A DNA stretch of 64,000 nucleotides from Leptotrichia sp. oral taxon 847. Its GTDB lineage: Bacteria; Fusobacteriota; Fusobacteriia; Fusobacteriales; Leptotrichiaceae. This document shows, piece after piece, positions 41,176 to 49,091 of this stretch. The stretch covers positions 186,001 to 250,000 of the forward strand of contig NZ_CP014231.1 of NCBI RefSeq assembly GCF_001553645.1, read 5' to 3'. The notes beneath the pieces were generated by a model. It worked only from the letters and a program-made list of their open reading frames with translations, had not been told where the DNA came from and made no database searches. A program made the translations under genes and the position numbers. Every line of letters begins with the position of its first letter. Position 1 is the stretch's first letter.

Positions 41176-44100
41176 TTAGTAAATCAATCTAAATCCTAGT
41201 CCTCCTCTTACATTTTCTCCCTTAGTGTCGTATCCTAGGTTGGCTGTTACTCCAAATCTTGTGTTGTCTACTCCTAAGTTTAAGTCAAATTTTCCGCTTC
41301 CTCGTCTGTCTTCCTTTTCACTTCTTATTCCAAACCAGTCCGCATCTGTATATCTTACTCTTGCTTGATTCTTAACGTTGTTTACTTTTCCTAGTTCATC
41401 TGTGTACGCCGCTGTCAAGCCTAATGTTAAGTTTGTTCTGACTGCCATTGGTTGTACATATTTAAACTCTACTCCTACTTCTGGTTTTACTGAGAAATAG
41501 TCATTTCCGTCAACTTCCAATCTAACTTCTCCTCTATCTTCCTTGATATTGCTAAATCTTCCGTATTCCATTTTTAATGCTCCGTATGGTCTTAAATGTG
41601 TTCTTTCACTCAATCGCACGTCATAACCTAAATCTGTCTTGAATGCCGCACCATATGATGTATAATCCGCTTTCGCGTTAAAGATGTCGTCTACTACCAA
41701 GAATCTACGTTTCATTTCATTTCTTCCTGCAAACACATCTCCTGCTATTGTCCATCTTAGTGATCCATTGTGATCGTTTGCTGGAGACATTGTCTTAAAT
41801 AGTCCTGCTCTTACCATTGTCTGGTTTTCTCTTGATTTTCCTATGTCTTTGAATTTAAATCTGTTGTTTACTGCTCCTGCATACCATCCTTGTGAGTTTC
41901 CTAATTTTACTGTTTCATCTTCATGTACATAGGCTACACCATAAGCATTGCTTGTATAATCTATTATTCCTGCCGTATCTGAATTGTATTCATTTCTCAT
42001 TCCAAATACTTTTATCTTATTGTTCTGTTTTGATGGATTTCTCCATTGATCGTGAAGATATGTAAATTCTTTGTCAAGCAAACTTCCTGTTTCGTTGATT
42101 CTTTGCTGTACATTTCCATACTGGTGTCCCATCATTTCATCTGTTGCCTGATAGAATAAGATTTCTTCGTTGTTTCCTATTCCATTTAATTTTTGGAATA
42201 ACTGTCTTTCTCTTGTTCCTAATTCTTCAACTCCGTATCTTTGTTCCAATCCATCCAAGAAGTTATATGTATCTGTGCTGTCTACTGGTGTATCTTCTTT
42301 TCCTGCCCACGCTGTATATGGTATCTTAGCCATATAGATGCTTGTCATTGTTCCATCGGCTGGATTCAATGTCGGTGTTGCTATCCAGTTCAATCCTCCA
42401 GAGTAGATATTCCAATTTGAAACTCCACTTGTTCTTATCGCATTGTTATACGGATCTAATATTTTCGGATCTTTAATCAGGATTGACTTGCTGTTTGTCA
42501 TTTCTGTTGCTTCTGTTCCAATAATTAAGTCTGCTTCCTGTGTTAAATTTCCTAATCCATTTATTGAATTTGTATAGTCTTTTCCTGATGTATTTACATA
42601 CAATCCTACACTTGACGCTGATACTTCAATCGGATTTTTTGCAAATGTATTTATCACTACCGGATTCTGTTTTACTCCATTTATTGTTACTGTCGCTGTC
42701 TGTGCTCCCGCTGGTGCGTCAATTACTGTTCCTCCTACTCCTTTTCCTGTTGGAGGTGTTGTAAATGTATATACAGTGTCACTTGGATTGCTGCTTCCAT
42801 TTACTGTTATGTTACCGTAGTTGGCTACTGTTCCTCCCTTTAAGTACACACCTACTGCATTTGATCCGTCTATTGTGATACTTCCTGTATTGTTAAGTGT
42901 TGCTCCTTTTCCTAAATATACACCTACTACATTTGTGTAGCTTCCTGATCCTGTTGAAATACTACCTGTATTTATTGCAGTTGCTCCGTTATCTGCATAG
43001 ATACCTGTCGTATTGTTTCCGTTTAGCACGATGTTACTGTTGTTTGTTGCTGTACTTCCTGCTCCACTTGCATACATACCTATACTGTAGTCACCGTTCA
43101 CATTGATTGTTCCGTTGTTTATTACGTGTCCTGTATCGCTGTTCTGGTATCCCGCTGCCATACCTATTCCAAATGCGTTTGTCGCTGCGTTTGAAGCTCC
43201 TACTGTGATTGTTCCGGTGTTTGTCGCTGTTCCTCCACCTATTGAATAGATTCCAACGTTTCCTACACCGTTTCCAAAGTCCATGTTACCTGAGTTTGTT
43301 ACTGTTCCTGCTGAGTAGATACCGTAGTTTCCTCCTCCTGCTGCACTTAAGTTTGTTGAGTTGTTTACTGTTCCTGCTGCATCATTTGAGTAAACATAGA
43401 TGTTGTTTGTTCCTAATCCTACATTTGATACTGTCGAATTAATTGTGTTTCCACTTCCAGCATTCGCTATTGCAACCGATGTATCTCCCAAGTTAAATGT
43501 TGTACCACTGTTTGTTACTGTTTGACCGCTTCCTACTGTGTACACACCTACTGATTCAGACGCTCCTGTCTGGATTGTTCCTCCTGTTAGGTTTACATTT
43601 CCACCTTGTGAATATACACCTACACCTTTATCTCCTACTTTTACTGTTCCCCCTGTTACATCAGCGGCATATCCGAACATACCTATACCGTTATTACCTA
43701 CTGTAATGTTTCCAGAGTTTGATGTTGTGTAGTTTGTAGCTGTATTTTCTCCGTATAGACCTACACTGCTGTCTCCTAAAGTAATGTTTCCTGTATTTCC
43801 AAGTACTGCTCCTGCTCCAAGTGAAGCATCAGGTTTAAACAACACACCTACTGAAGATGTTCCAGCACTTGTTATAGTTCCTGCGTTTGTTACGCCTTGA
43901 GTTGTTGACCCTTCAGAGTACATACCTGTTGACTTGTTACCCATTGTGATTGTTCCTGTATTTGTAAGGATGCTGTCTCCCACTCCGTAAATTCCTGTTG
44001 ATGTATCTCCTACTGTAATTGTTCCTGTTGCATTGTTATTAATAATTCCATATTTAGCATACATTCCTGTTGAGTTTGCACCTGACAAATTGATAATACC

Positions 44101-46740
44101 GTTATTGTTTATTGTAACTGCAGCTCTGTTTGTTAATAGATTTTCCTGTGCAATTGCAGTCTGTCCTGTTTGTGTACCAGTTATAGTGTTATTGTTATTG
44201 TTATCAATTGATGAATTAGATAATTCAAGCTGATTATATGCATCATTTGTATCATCTAGATTAATAGATTGATTTAGTGTTAACAAGCTATTGTACAACA
44301 TAAACGTTTTATAATCACTTCCAGTAATATTAGCTCCTAAAGCACTAGCTAATGTTGAACCTGTTGTATCAGACAAATTCATACCTACATCTGATGCTAT
44401 AAACAATCTTGAACCTGAATTCATATTAAGTGTTAAATTTGATAATCCACTAAATTTAGTTGTCGCCCACGTTGATATATCCCCAGATGTGAACGAACTA
44501 TGTCCACTTCCTTGATACAGAAAAGCTGTTCCTCTTGTGGCAGGAGTATTTGAACCACCTGATATAGTTGCTGTCATCGATTTAGTTATGTTTATCTTTC
44601 CTCCATTATTATAAAATAATAAAGATTTTGCACCAGTACTTGCAGTTCCTGTACCATTCAAGTCAATCACACCATTTGAATCCACAGCATAGTTTACAGC
44701 TCCATCTGCTGTAGTTGTATTATGTGTTAATACTTCTACCTTACTATTGGTGTCCTTGGCATATATTCCAACTGAATTTTTACCACTTACATTAGCTGTT
44801 ATTGCTCCACTTCCAAGAGTAGTGAATTCACTTCCACCTGTAGCTATAATTCCAGCCGTTCCTCTTCCTGAAGATGAAGTTTTACCTGTTACTGTTATTG
44901 TTCCTGAGTTGGCTGCATGACCTCCTGATGAAACAACTGCTCCTGTAGCACCATCAGAAGTTACTGTTATTGTTCCCATATTCCCAGCTTGTCCTGCTGC
45001 ACTTTTTGCCATCATTCCAATATTTTCTCCAGCTGTTACTGTTATTTTAGCATTACTATCATTTGTAACAGTACCATTTGAAGAATACATACCTATATTT
45101 TCTGTACCAGTACTGGATATATTAATTTCATTTTTATTTGTTAAAGAAGCATTTGCACCTTCCACTCTCAATCCAATAGATTTATTTTTTGAACCTATTA
45201 TATTAATAATTCCTTCATTATCATAATTTTTACTGCTTACTTCTGAATACATTCCAAAGGAATTTTCACCTGAAACATTAATTTCTCCTTTTGAAGCATT
45301 TTTAATTCCTCCTTGCATATCGTGTAAAATGGCGATTCCACCTGATTCATCCCCTTCTATGTTAATAGTTCCATTATTTGTAGCCGATGAATTTGGTTGA
45401 AGTCCAACGTTATCTGTTCCTATTGCAATACCATAACTTTTATTTCCTTTCATTGTTATTAAATTATTATTAATAACAACTGCTGTCCAGTTATTTGTTA
45501 CTTTTAATCCATAACCTAATGACTGGTCACCATTCATTATAATGGTTCCATTATTTTGAAGTGTATAAGTTCCATCCGAATCACCTTCATCTGTGTAAAT
45601 CATTGCTATCTGTTTGGCTCCAGTTCCAATTATCTTTCCTGATGCTCCATTTATTCCTATAGTATCATTAGTTCCTGAATCAGCTGGATCTGTCTGAACT
45701 TCTATTCCACCTGTCTGTTCTGCAATCAAATTAATAGTTCCATTGTTGGTAAACTTTAAAGCTGTTGTAGAACTATATATAGGATCTAGTGTAACAGCTC
45801 TTTTTTTCGTTACATCTACATTCATAACTGAATCAGAAGCAGAATTAAAATCATTAACATTAGAGGTATCTTGAATATATTCTATTATAGCATTTTGCTT
45901 AGCAGTAGATGCATCACTAACTTTATATGAATTTCCACCCACATTAATATTCGTTCCTAATAATGTGTTACCGAGAGAATTAGAATAAGAATCTAAATCA
46001 AAAACTTCTATACTTATCGCCGCAGGTTGTGGATTAGGTGGTGTTATTTCTGGTGGAACAAAATTAATAGCTTCTGGTAAATTAGGCTGTGTAGCCGTAG
46101 GCGCTGTTACTGTTGGTGCTGTAAATACTCTTGGGTTTATTCCTGCATTTACTTCAAAAGCCACAATTGGTTCACGCGCTGGTAGTGTACTTGCTATACC
46201 GTATCCTGATAACCCTTGTCTGTTGTTTGATGATGCTGAACGCGGATTTCTGTCCTTTGATAGCAATGAATAATTTTTGCTGTTAGGTGCAATGTATCTT
46301 TCATATGGATCTGCACTTCTGTCAAATACTCCTTCATATGGATATTTTTCTTTCTTGTCTCCTCTACCTTTGTAAACTCCATTCCAGTTGTTGTTAATAT
46401 AATTTATTCCGTACTGCCAAGAGCTCCAAGGTGATTTAACTACGTGATCCCCCTGTTCCATTAATTGAATTAATTCAAGATTTGTTGTTCTTAACAATTT
46501 GTTGTTTTCTTCTCTTGCTCTTCTAAAATCTTTTTTTATCTGTACTATTGATGTATTTATTGCTTGTTCCTGTGCCTTTATTTCATCCTGTGCTGAATAA
46601 AGATTAAATGATATACCTGTAAAGCTTATCATTCCTGTCAACAGAAAAGTGATAAGTGCTGAATCAGTATATTTAAAATCTTTAACTCTTTTTGCAAAAG
46701 ACTTCAGTTCTTTTTTTAGAACTTTTAAATTATTAGTCAT
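41176..46740 (-). CDS. Autotransporter adhesin 2 (type Va, modular passenger)
   Basis: An 1854-residue autotransporter with the same architecture as the protein at 12535: basic start, long hydrophobic segment (27-48), coiled-coil, GDHVVKSPWSSWQYGINY block, proline-rich linker, beta-helix repeats (NSGNITVGNNGIGMFGYA and similar) and C-terminal barrel ending GLGFRLIY. The last 2.9 kb (41176-44082) aligns to 12535-15441 at a constant offset of 28641, without indels. The first ~225 residues also nearly match. In between the passenger is different (for example TNNGTINIEGDESGGIAIL). Ribosome-binding site AGAGG. Its poly-A promoter spacer is the shortest of the three. Confidence 0.9.
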   Translation of the reverse strand: MTNNLKVLKKELKSFAKRVKDFKYTDSALITFLLTGMISFTGISFNLYSAQDEIKAQEQAINTSIVQIKKDFRRAREENNKLLRTTNLELIQLMEQGDHVVKSPWSSWQYGINYINNNWNGVYKGRGDKKEKYPYEGVFDRSADPYERYIAPNSKNYSLLSKDRNPRSASSNNRQGLSGYGIASTLPAREPIVAFEVNAGINPRVFTAPTVTAPTATQPNLPEAINFVPPEITPPNPQPAAISIEVFDLDSYSNSLGNTLLGTNINVGGNSYKVSDASTAKQNAIIEYIQDTSNVNDFNSASDSVMNVDVTKKRAVTLDPIYSSTTALKFTNNGTINLIAEQTGGIEVQTDPADSGTNDTIGINGASGKIIGTGAKQIAMIYTDEGDSDGTYTLQNNGTIIMNGDQSLGYGLKVTNNWTAVVINNNLITMKGNKSYGIAIGTDNVGLQPNSSATNNGTINIEGDESGGIAILHDMQGGIKNASKGEINVSGENSFGMYSEVSSKNYDNEGIINIIGSKNKSIGLRVEGANASLTNKNEINISSTGTENIGMYSSNGTVTNDSNAKITVTAGENIGMMAKSAAGQAGNMGTITVTSDGATGAVVSSGGHAANSGTITVTGKTSSSGRGTAGIIATGGSEFTTLGSGAITANVSGKNSVGIYAKDTNSKVEVLTHNTTTADGAVNYAVDSNGVIDLNGTGTASTGAKSLLFYNNGGKINITKSMTATISGGSNTPATRGTAFLYQGSGHSSFTSGDISTWATTKFSGLSNLTLNMNSGSRLFIASDVGMNLSDTTGSTLASALGANITGSDYKTFMLYNSLLTLNQSINLDDTNDAYNQLELSNSSIDNNNNNTITGTQTGQTAIAQENLLTNRAAVTINNNGIINLSGANSTGMYAKYGIINNNATGTITVGDTSTGIYGVGDSILTNTGTITMGNKSTGMYSEGSTTQGVTNAGTITSAGTSSVGVLFKPDASLGAGAVLGNTGNITLGDSSVGLYGENTATNYTTSNSGNITVGNNGIGMFGYAADVTGGTVKVGDKGVGVYSQGGNVNLTGGTIQTGASESVGVYTVGSGQTVTNSGTTFNLGDTSVAIANAGSGNTINSTVSNVGLGTNNIYVYSNDAAGTVNNSTNLSAAGGGNYGIYSAGTVTNSGNMDFGNGVGNVGIYSIGGGTATNTGTITVGASNAATNAFGIGMAAGYQNSDTGHVINNGTINVNGDYSIGMYASGAGSTATNNSNIVLNGNNTTGIYADNGATAINTGSISTGSGSYTNVVGVYLGKGATLNNTGSITIDGSNAVGVYLKGGTVANYGNITVNGSSNPSDTVYTFTTPPTGKGVGGTVIDAPAGAQTATVTINGVKQNPVVINTFAKNPIEVSASSVGLYVNTSGKDYTNSINGLGNLTQEADLIIGTEATEMTNSKSILIKDPKILDPYNNAIRTSGVSNWNIYSGGLNWIATPTLNPADGTMTSIYMAKIPYTAWAGKEDTPVDSTDTYNFLDGLEQRYGVEELGTRERQLFQKLNGIGNNEEILFYQATDEMMGHQYGNVQQRINETGSLLDKEFTYLHDQWRNPSKQNNKIKVFGMRNEYNSDTAGIIDYTSNAYGVAYVHEDETVKLGNSQGWYAGAVNNRFKFKDIGKSRENQTMVRAGLFKTMSPANDHNGSLRWTIAGDVFAGRNEMKRRFLVVDDIFNAKADYTSYGAAFKTDLGYDVRLSERTHLRPYGALKMEYGRFSNIKEDRGEVRLEVDGNDYFSVKPEVGVEFKYVQPMAVRTNLTLGLTAAYTDELGKVNNVKNQARVRYTDADWFGIRSEKEDRRGSGKFDLNLGVDNTRFGVTANLGYDTKGENVRGGLGFRLIY

Positions 46741-46875
46741 AAACTTTAACCTCTTTTCTTTATTATTAAAAAAACTAAGAAAGACGGAAAAACTATCAAG
46801 AATAGTTTGAGTGAGTGAGTCTAATAGAAGTCCCGCATTTCAAAAGTTTTTATTTCTACTTTTCAAAGCGTTAAC

Positions 46876-46902
46876 ATTATAACAAAAAAAAAAAAATGGC
46901 AA
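46876..46902 (-). promoter_or_regulatory. Autotransporter 2 promoter with poly-A/T spacer (15 bp)
   Basis: Minus strand -35 TTGCCA (46897-46902) and -10 TATAAT (46876-46881). The spacer is 13 T plus GT, 15 bp in total, two below the sigma70 optimum, so this copy should be weak in the sequenced state. The region 46741-47055 otherwise matches the DNA upstream of autotransporters 1 and 3 and has no gene. Confidence 0.85.
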
Positions 46903-47066
46903 GTTTTTTTTAAAGAAATCACAAAAAATTTAAAAGGGAAATAGAATTTTTTTATTTATTAGCAAAGAAAAAACAAACGCAAGACCAATATTAAAGAGGG
47001 GAAAATAAAAGAGTTTTTTATTTATTTCAGTTGAAAAAATTTTTTTTATTTACTCAATATTTTTAA

Positions 47067-47395
47067 GCAGGGGTATCATTGCCATACCCCTGCACCCTGG
47101 CTAGTCTTCGTCATTTTTATGCACTGCCAAAAAACTCGCTTTCGCTCAGACAGTTTTGTCAGCACATAAAAATGCTCCGACGGTTTAAATTTTACTACCA
47201 TACAAAAGTGTCGTGATTTTTTTGGAGTAAAGACGACTGTTTGAGCACGTTTAGTGCGAGTTTCGGCTTTGCTTCAAAAAAATGCTTAGACGAGCGTGGG
47301 GATTATAAGGGGAAATGGCGGTCCTTTCCCCTTATGTAAAAAAGTAAAAGACTATACTAAACAAGATAACATTTTGTAATCAGAATAAATTGAAA
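47067..47395. repeat. MITE-like structured repeat, copy C
   Basis: Like copy A: left hairpin GCAGGGGTAT / ATACCCCTGC, arm 1 with tip CTCGCTTTCGCTC, arm 2 with tip GAGCACGTTTAGTGCGAG, right hairpin and right terminal repeat AACATTTTGTAATCAGAAT. It lies upstream of autotransporter 2 in the same orientation as copy A. Confidence 0.85.
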
Positions 47396-47399
47396 TTTT

Positions 47400-47425
47400 A
47401 AAAAAAAGACACATTTTAAGTGCCT
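47400..47425 (-). terminator. Terminator of the DUF4870 gene
   Basis: Minus strand stem AGGCAC / GTGTCT (one G-T pair) with a seven-base loop, followed by eight T, 18 bp after the stop codon. Confidence 0.65.
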
Positions 47426-47442
47426 CTTAAAATTTAAATTTC

Positions 47443-47802
47443 TTAATCTACAAACAATAAATCGCTTATCACGTCTATTTTGGGTATGTCAAATTCTTTT
47501 CCTAAAAGAGAGTATACCGCTGCTATTGCTTGTAAAATTAATAAAATTCCAATTATTACAAGAAATATTATTGTTCCAACTTTTACTACAATATTTAACG
47601 GTAGTGTTATGATTGCTATAACATTTACTGAAAGCGTCTGCTTTGCGTATTTTCTGACAAATTCATTATTTGGCTCTAAAATTAATACAATTAGAGAAAA
47701 GATTAATCCCACTCCTGCAAAGGTGCTCAAATTCACTAAAAATGCCACTGCGTTTGCTCTTAATCCCCCTACTGATCTTTGTTCCTTAATATCTAATCCC
47801 AT
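47443..47802 (-). CDS. DUF4870 small membrane protein
   Basis: A 119-residue protein with three hydrophobic segments (FLVNLSTFAGVGLIFSLIVL, VNVIAIITLPLNIVV, TIIFLVIIGILLILQAIAAV) and the DUF4870 landmark EPNNEFVRKYAKQTLSVNV before the second segment. Function unknown. Own promoter, ribosome-binding site TAGGAGG. Confidence 0.85.
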   Translation of the reverse strand: MGLDIKEQRSVGGLRANAVAFLVNLSTFAGVGLIFSLIVLILEPNNEFVRKYAKQTLSVNVIAIITLPLNIVVKVGTIIFLVIIGILLILQAIAAVYSLLGKEFDIPKIDVISDLLFVD

Positions 47803-47837
47803 TTTATTACCTCCTAATTTTACTCAATTTTTTTATG

Positions 47838-47866
47838 ATTTTAACATAAATTATGCAAAAAATCAA
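47838..47866 (-). promoter_or_regulatory. Promoter of the DUF4870 gene
   Basis: Minus strand -35 TTGATT (47861-47866) and -10 TAAAAT (47838-47843), spacer 17 bp, 35 bp before the start codon. Confidence 0.6.
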
Positions 47867-47874
47867 TTTTTAAA

Positions 47875-48879
47875 TTATTCTTTTGCCAATGGATGTGTAT
47901 TCATATAAATATCTCTGAGCAATTTTTTATTTATTTGAGTGTACATCTGTGTTGTTGAAAGGGAGCTATGTCCCAATAACGCCTGTAAATATGTTAAATC
48001 TATGCCTTTATTTAATAGCTCTGCTGCAAATGAATGACGAAATACATGCGGTGTTATTTCTTTTTCAATCCCTGCGTTTTTTGCATGCTGTGAAATTATT
48101 CTTCTGAGCGATCTAGTTGTCAGTTTTCTTCCTTTACTATTTACGATTATTGCATTTGGTGTGTAATTTTTATATTCTTTCTGCTTTTCTAAAATATATT
48201 TTACCAACCATTTTTTTGCCGTTTCACTAAAAAAAGTTATTCTTTCCTTGCCACCTCTTCCAATGACACGAATTTCCCGCTCTTCAATGTCAATCATGTA
48301 CTCACTTAAATTTATGAGCTCTATCGATCGAATACCGCTGGAATAGAGAAGTTCTATGATAAGTCTGTCCCTTACCCCAAGAATTCTATTCGTATTGATC
48401 ACATCTCTTAATCTTTGCAACTCACTGCGACTTATCACATCTGGCAGCTCTTTTTCAAACTTTGGCATATTTATATAAATTACTTTATTTGTTTTTATAA
48501 CTTTTATTTCCTGCAAATATTTAAAAAATGTGCGCAGTGCTGATATTTTACGGTTAATACTTCTTTTAGAAACCGGTTTTACTTCCTTTTTTCTACCTAA
48601 AGCATCTTTGTTGTTGGCTTTATTTTTTTTTCTTTCAGGAGAATTCAAATATGCGATAAATGATCTAAAGGTCATCATTTCAATTTGCTCAAAGTCGTAA
48701 ATATTTTCGTATTCAAAAATGTATTCCATAAACTGAAGCAAATCTCTTTTATAACTTCTTATCGTATTGTGGCTTTTTCCAAGCAGTACTTCTTCATAAT
48801 ACAAAAATTTATCGACATAGGAAAGAAGAGCTTCATTTTTCTGCTGTTTTAAAATGTCATTTTTTTTCTCATTTTCCAT
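47875..48879 (-). CDS. Tyrosine recombinase XerC/XerD family
   Basis: A 334-residue tyrosine recombinase. N-terminal SAM-like core-binding domain (HNTIRSYKRDLLQFMEYIFE), catalytic Arg in YSSGIRSIELINL, Lys in GRGGKERITF, HxxR in TPHVFRHSFAAELL, His in LLGHSSLSTTQMY with the nucleophilic Tyr. About 30 residues longer than typical XerD because of the segment RKKNKANNKDALGRKKEV (about 85-103). No integration sites or phage genes nearby, so a chromosome-dimer resolution role is more likely than an integrase. Confidence 0.88.
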   Translation of the reverse strand: MENEKKNDILKQQKNEALLSYVDKFLYYEEVLLGKSHNTIRSYKRDLLQFMEYIFEYENIYDFEQIEMMTFRSFIAYLNSPERKKNKANNKDALGRKKEVKPVSKRSINRKISALRTFFKYLQEIKVIKTNKVIYINMPKFEKELPDVISRSELQRLRDVINTNRILGVRDRLIIELLYSSGIRSIELINLSEYMIDIEEREIRVIGRGGKERITFFSETAKKWLVKYILEKQKEYKNYTPNAIIVNSKGRKLTTRSLRRIISQHAKNAGIEKEITPHVFRHSFAAELLNKGIDLTYLQALLGHSSLSTTQMYTQINKKLLRDIYMNTHPLAKE

Positions 48880-49032
48880 TTTTTTAACTCCCCTTTTAAA
48901 AAAATTTTTTTAATTTTTACCTTTAAATTAAATACTATTTTGACGAAATAAAATATTTAAGGATAAATAAAAACTTCTATTTAGTTTCTTAATTCAACAT
49001 CCACAAAATTACTAAAATAATTTATTCTTTTT

Positions 49033-49090
49033 AAGTAGAAGTGCTCATTGCCACACCCCTGCAACTCCGACTAGTCTTCGACATTTTTAT
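49033..49090. repeat. Degenerate left end of the MITE-like element
   Basis: AAGTAGAAGTGCTCATTGCC, then ACACCCCTGCAACTCC and GACTAGTCTTCGACATTTTT correspond to the left hairpin and start of arm 1 of copies A and C, with several changes. The rest of the element is absent. It ends one base from the topA stop codon. Confidence 0.65.
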
Positions 49091-49091
49091 A

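Noticed and set aside
47480-47908. 142-aa plus-strand ORF opposite the DUF4870 gene
   Set aside because: The minus-strand protein has a recognised DUF4870 pattern, promoter and ribosome-binding site; the plus-strand frame has none.
47875-48879. Tyrosine recombinase as integrase of a genomic island
   Set aside because: No tRNA, att repeats or phage genes are adjacent; it lies in a housekeeping stretch near topA and dprA and looks like a Xer protein.
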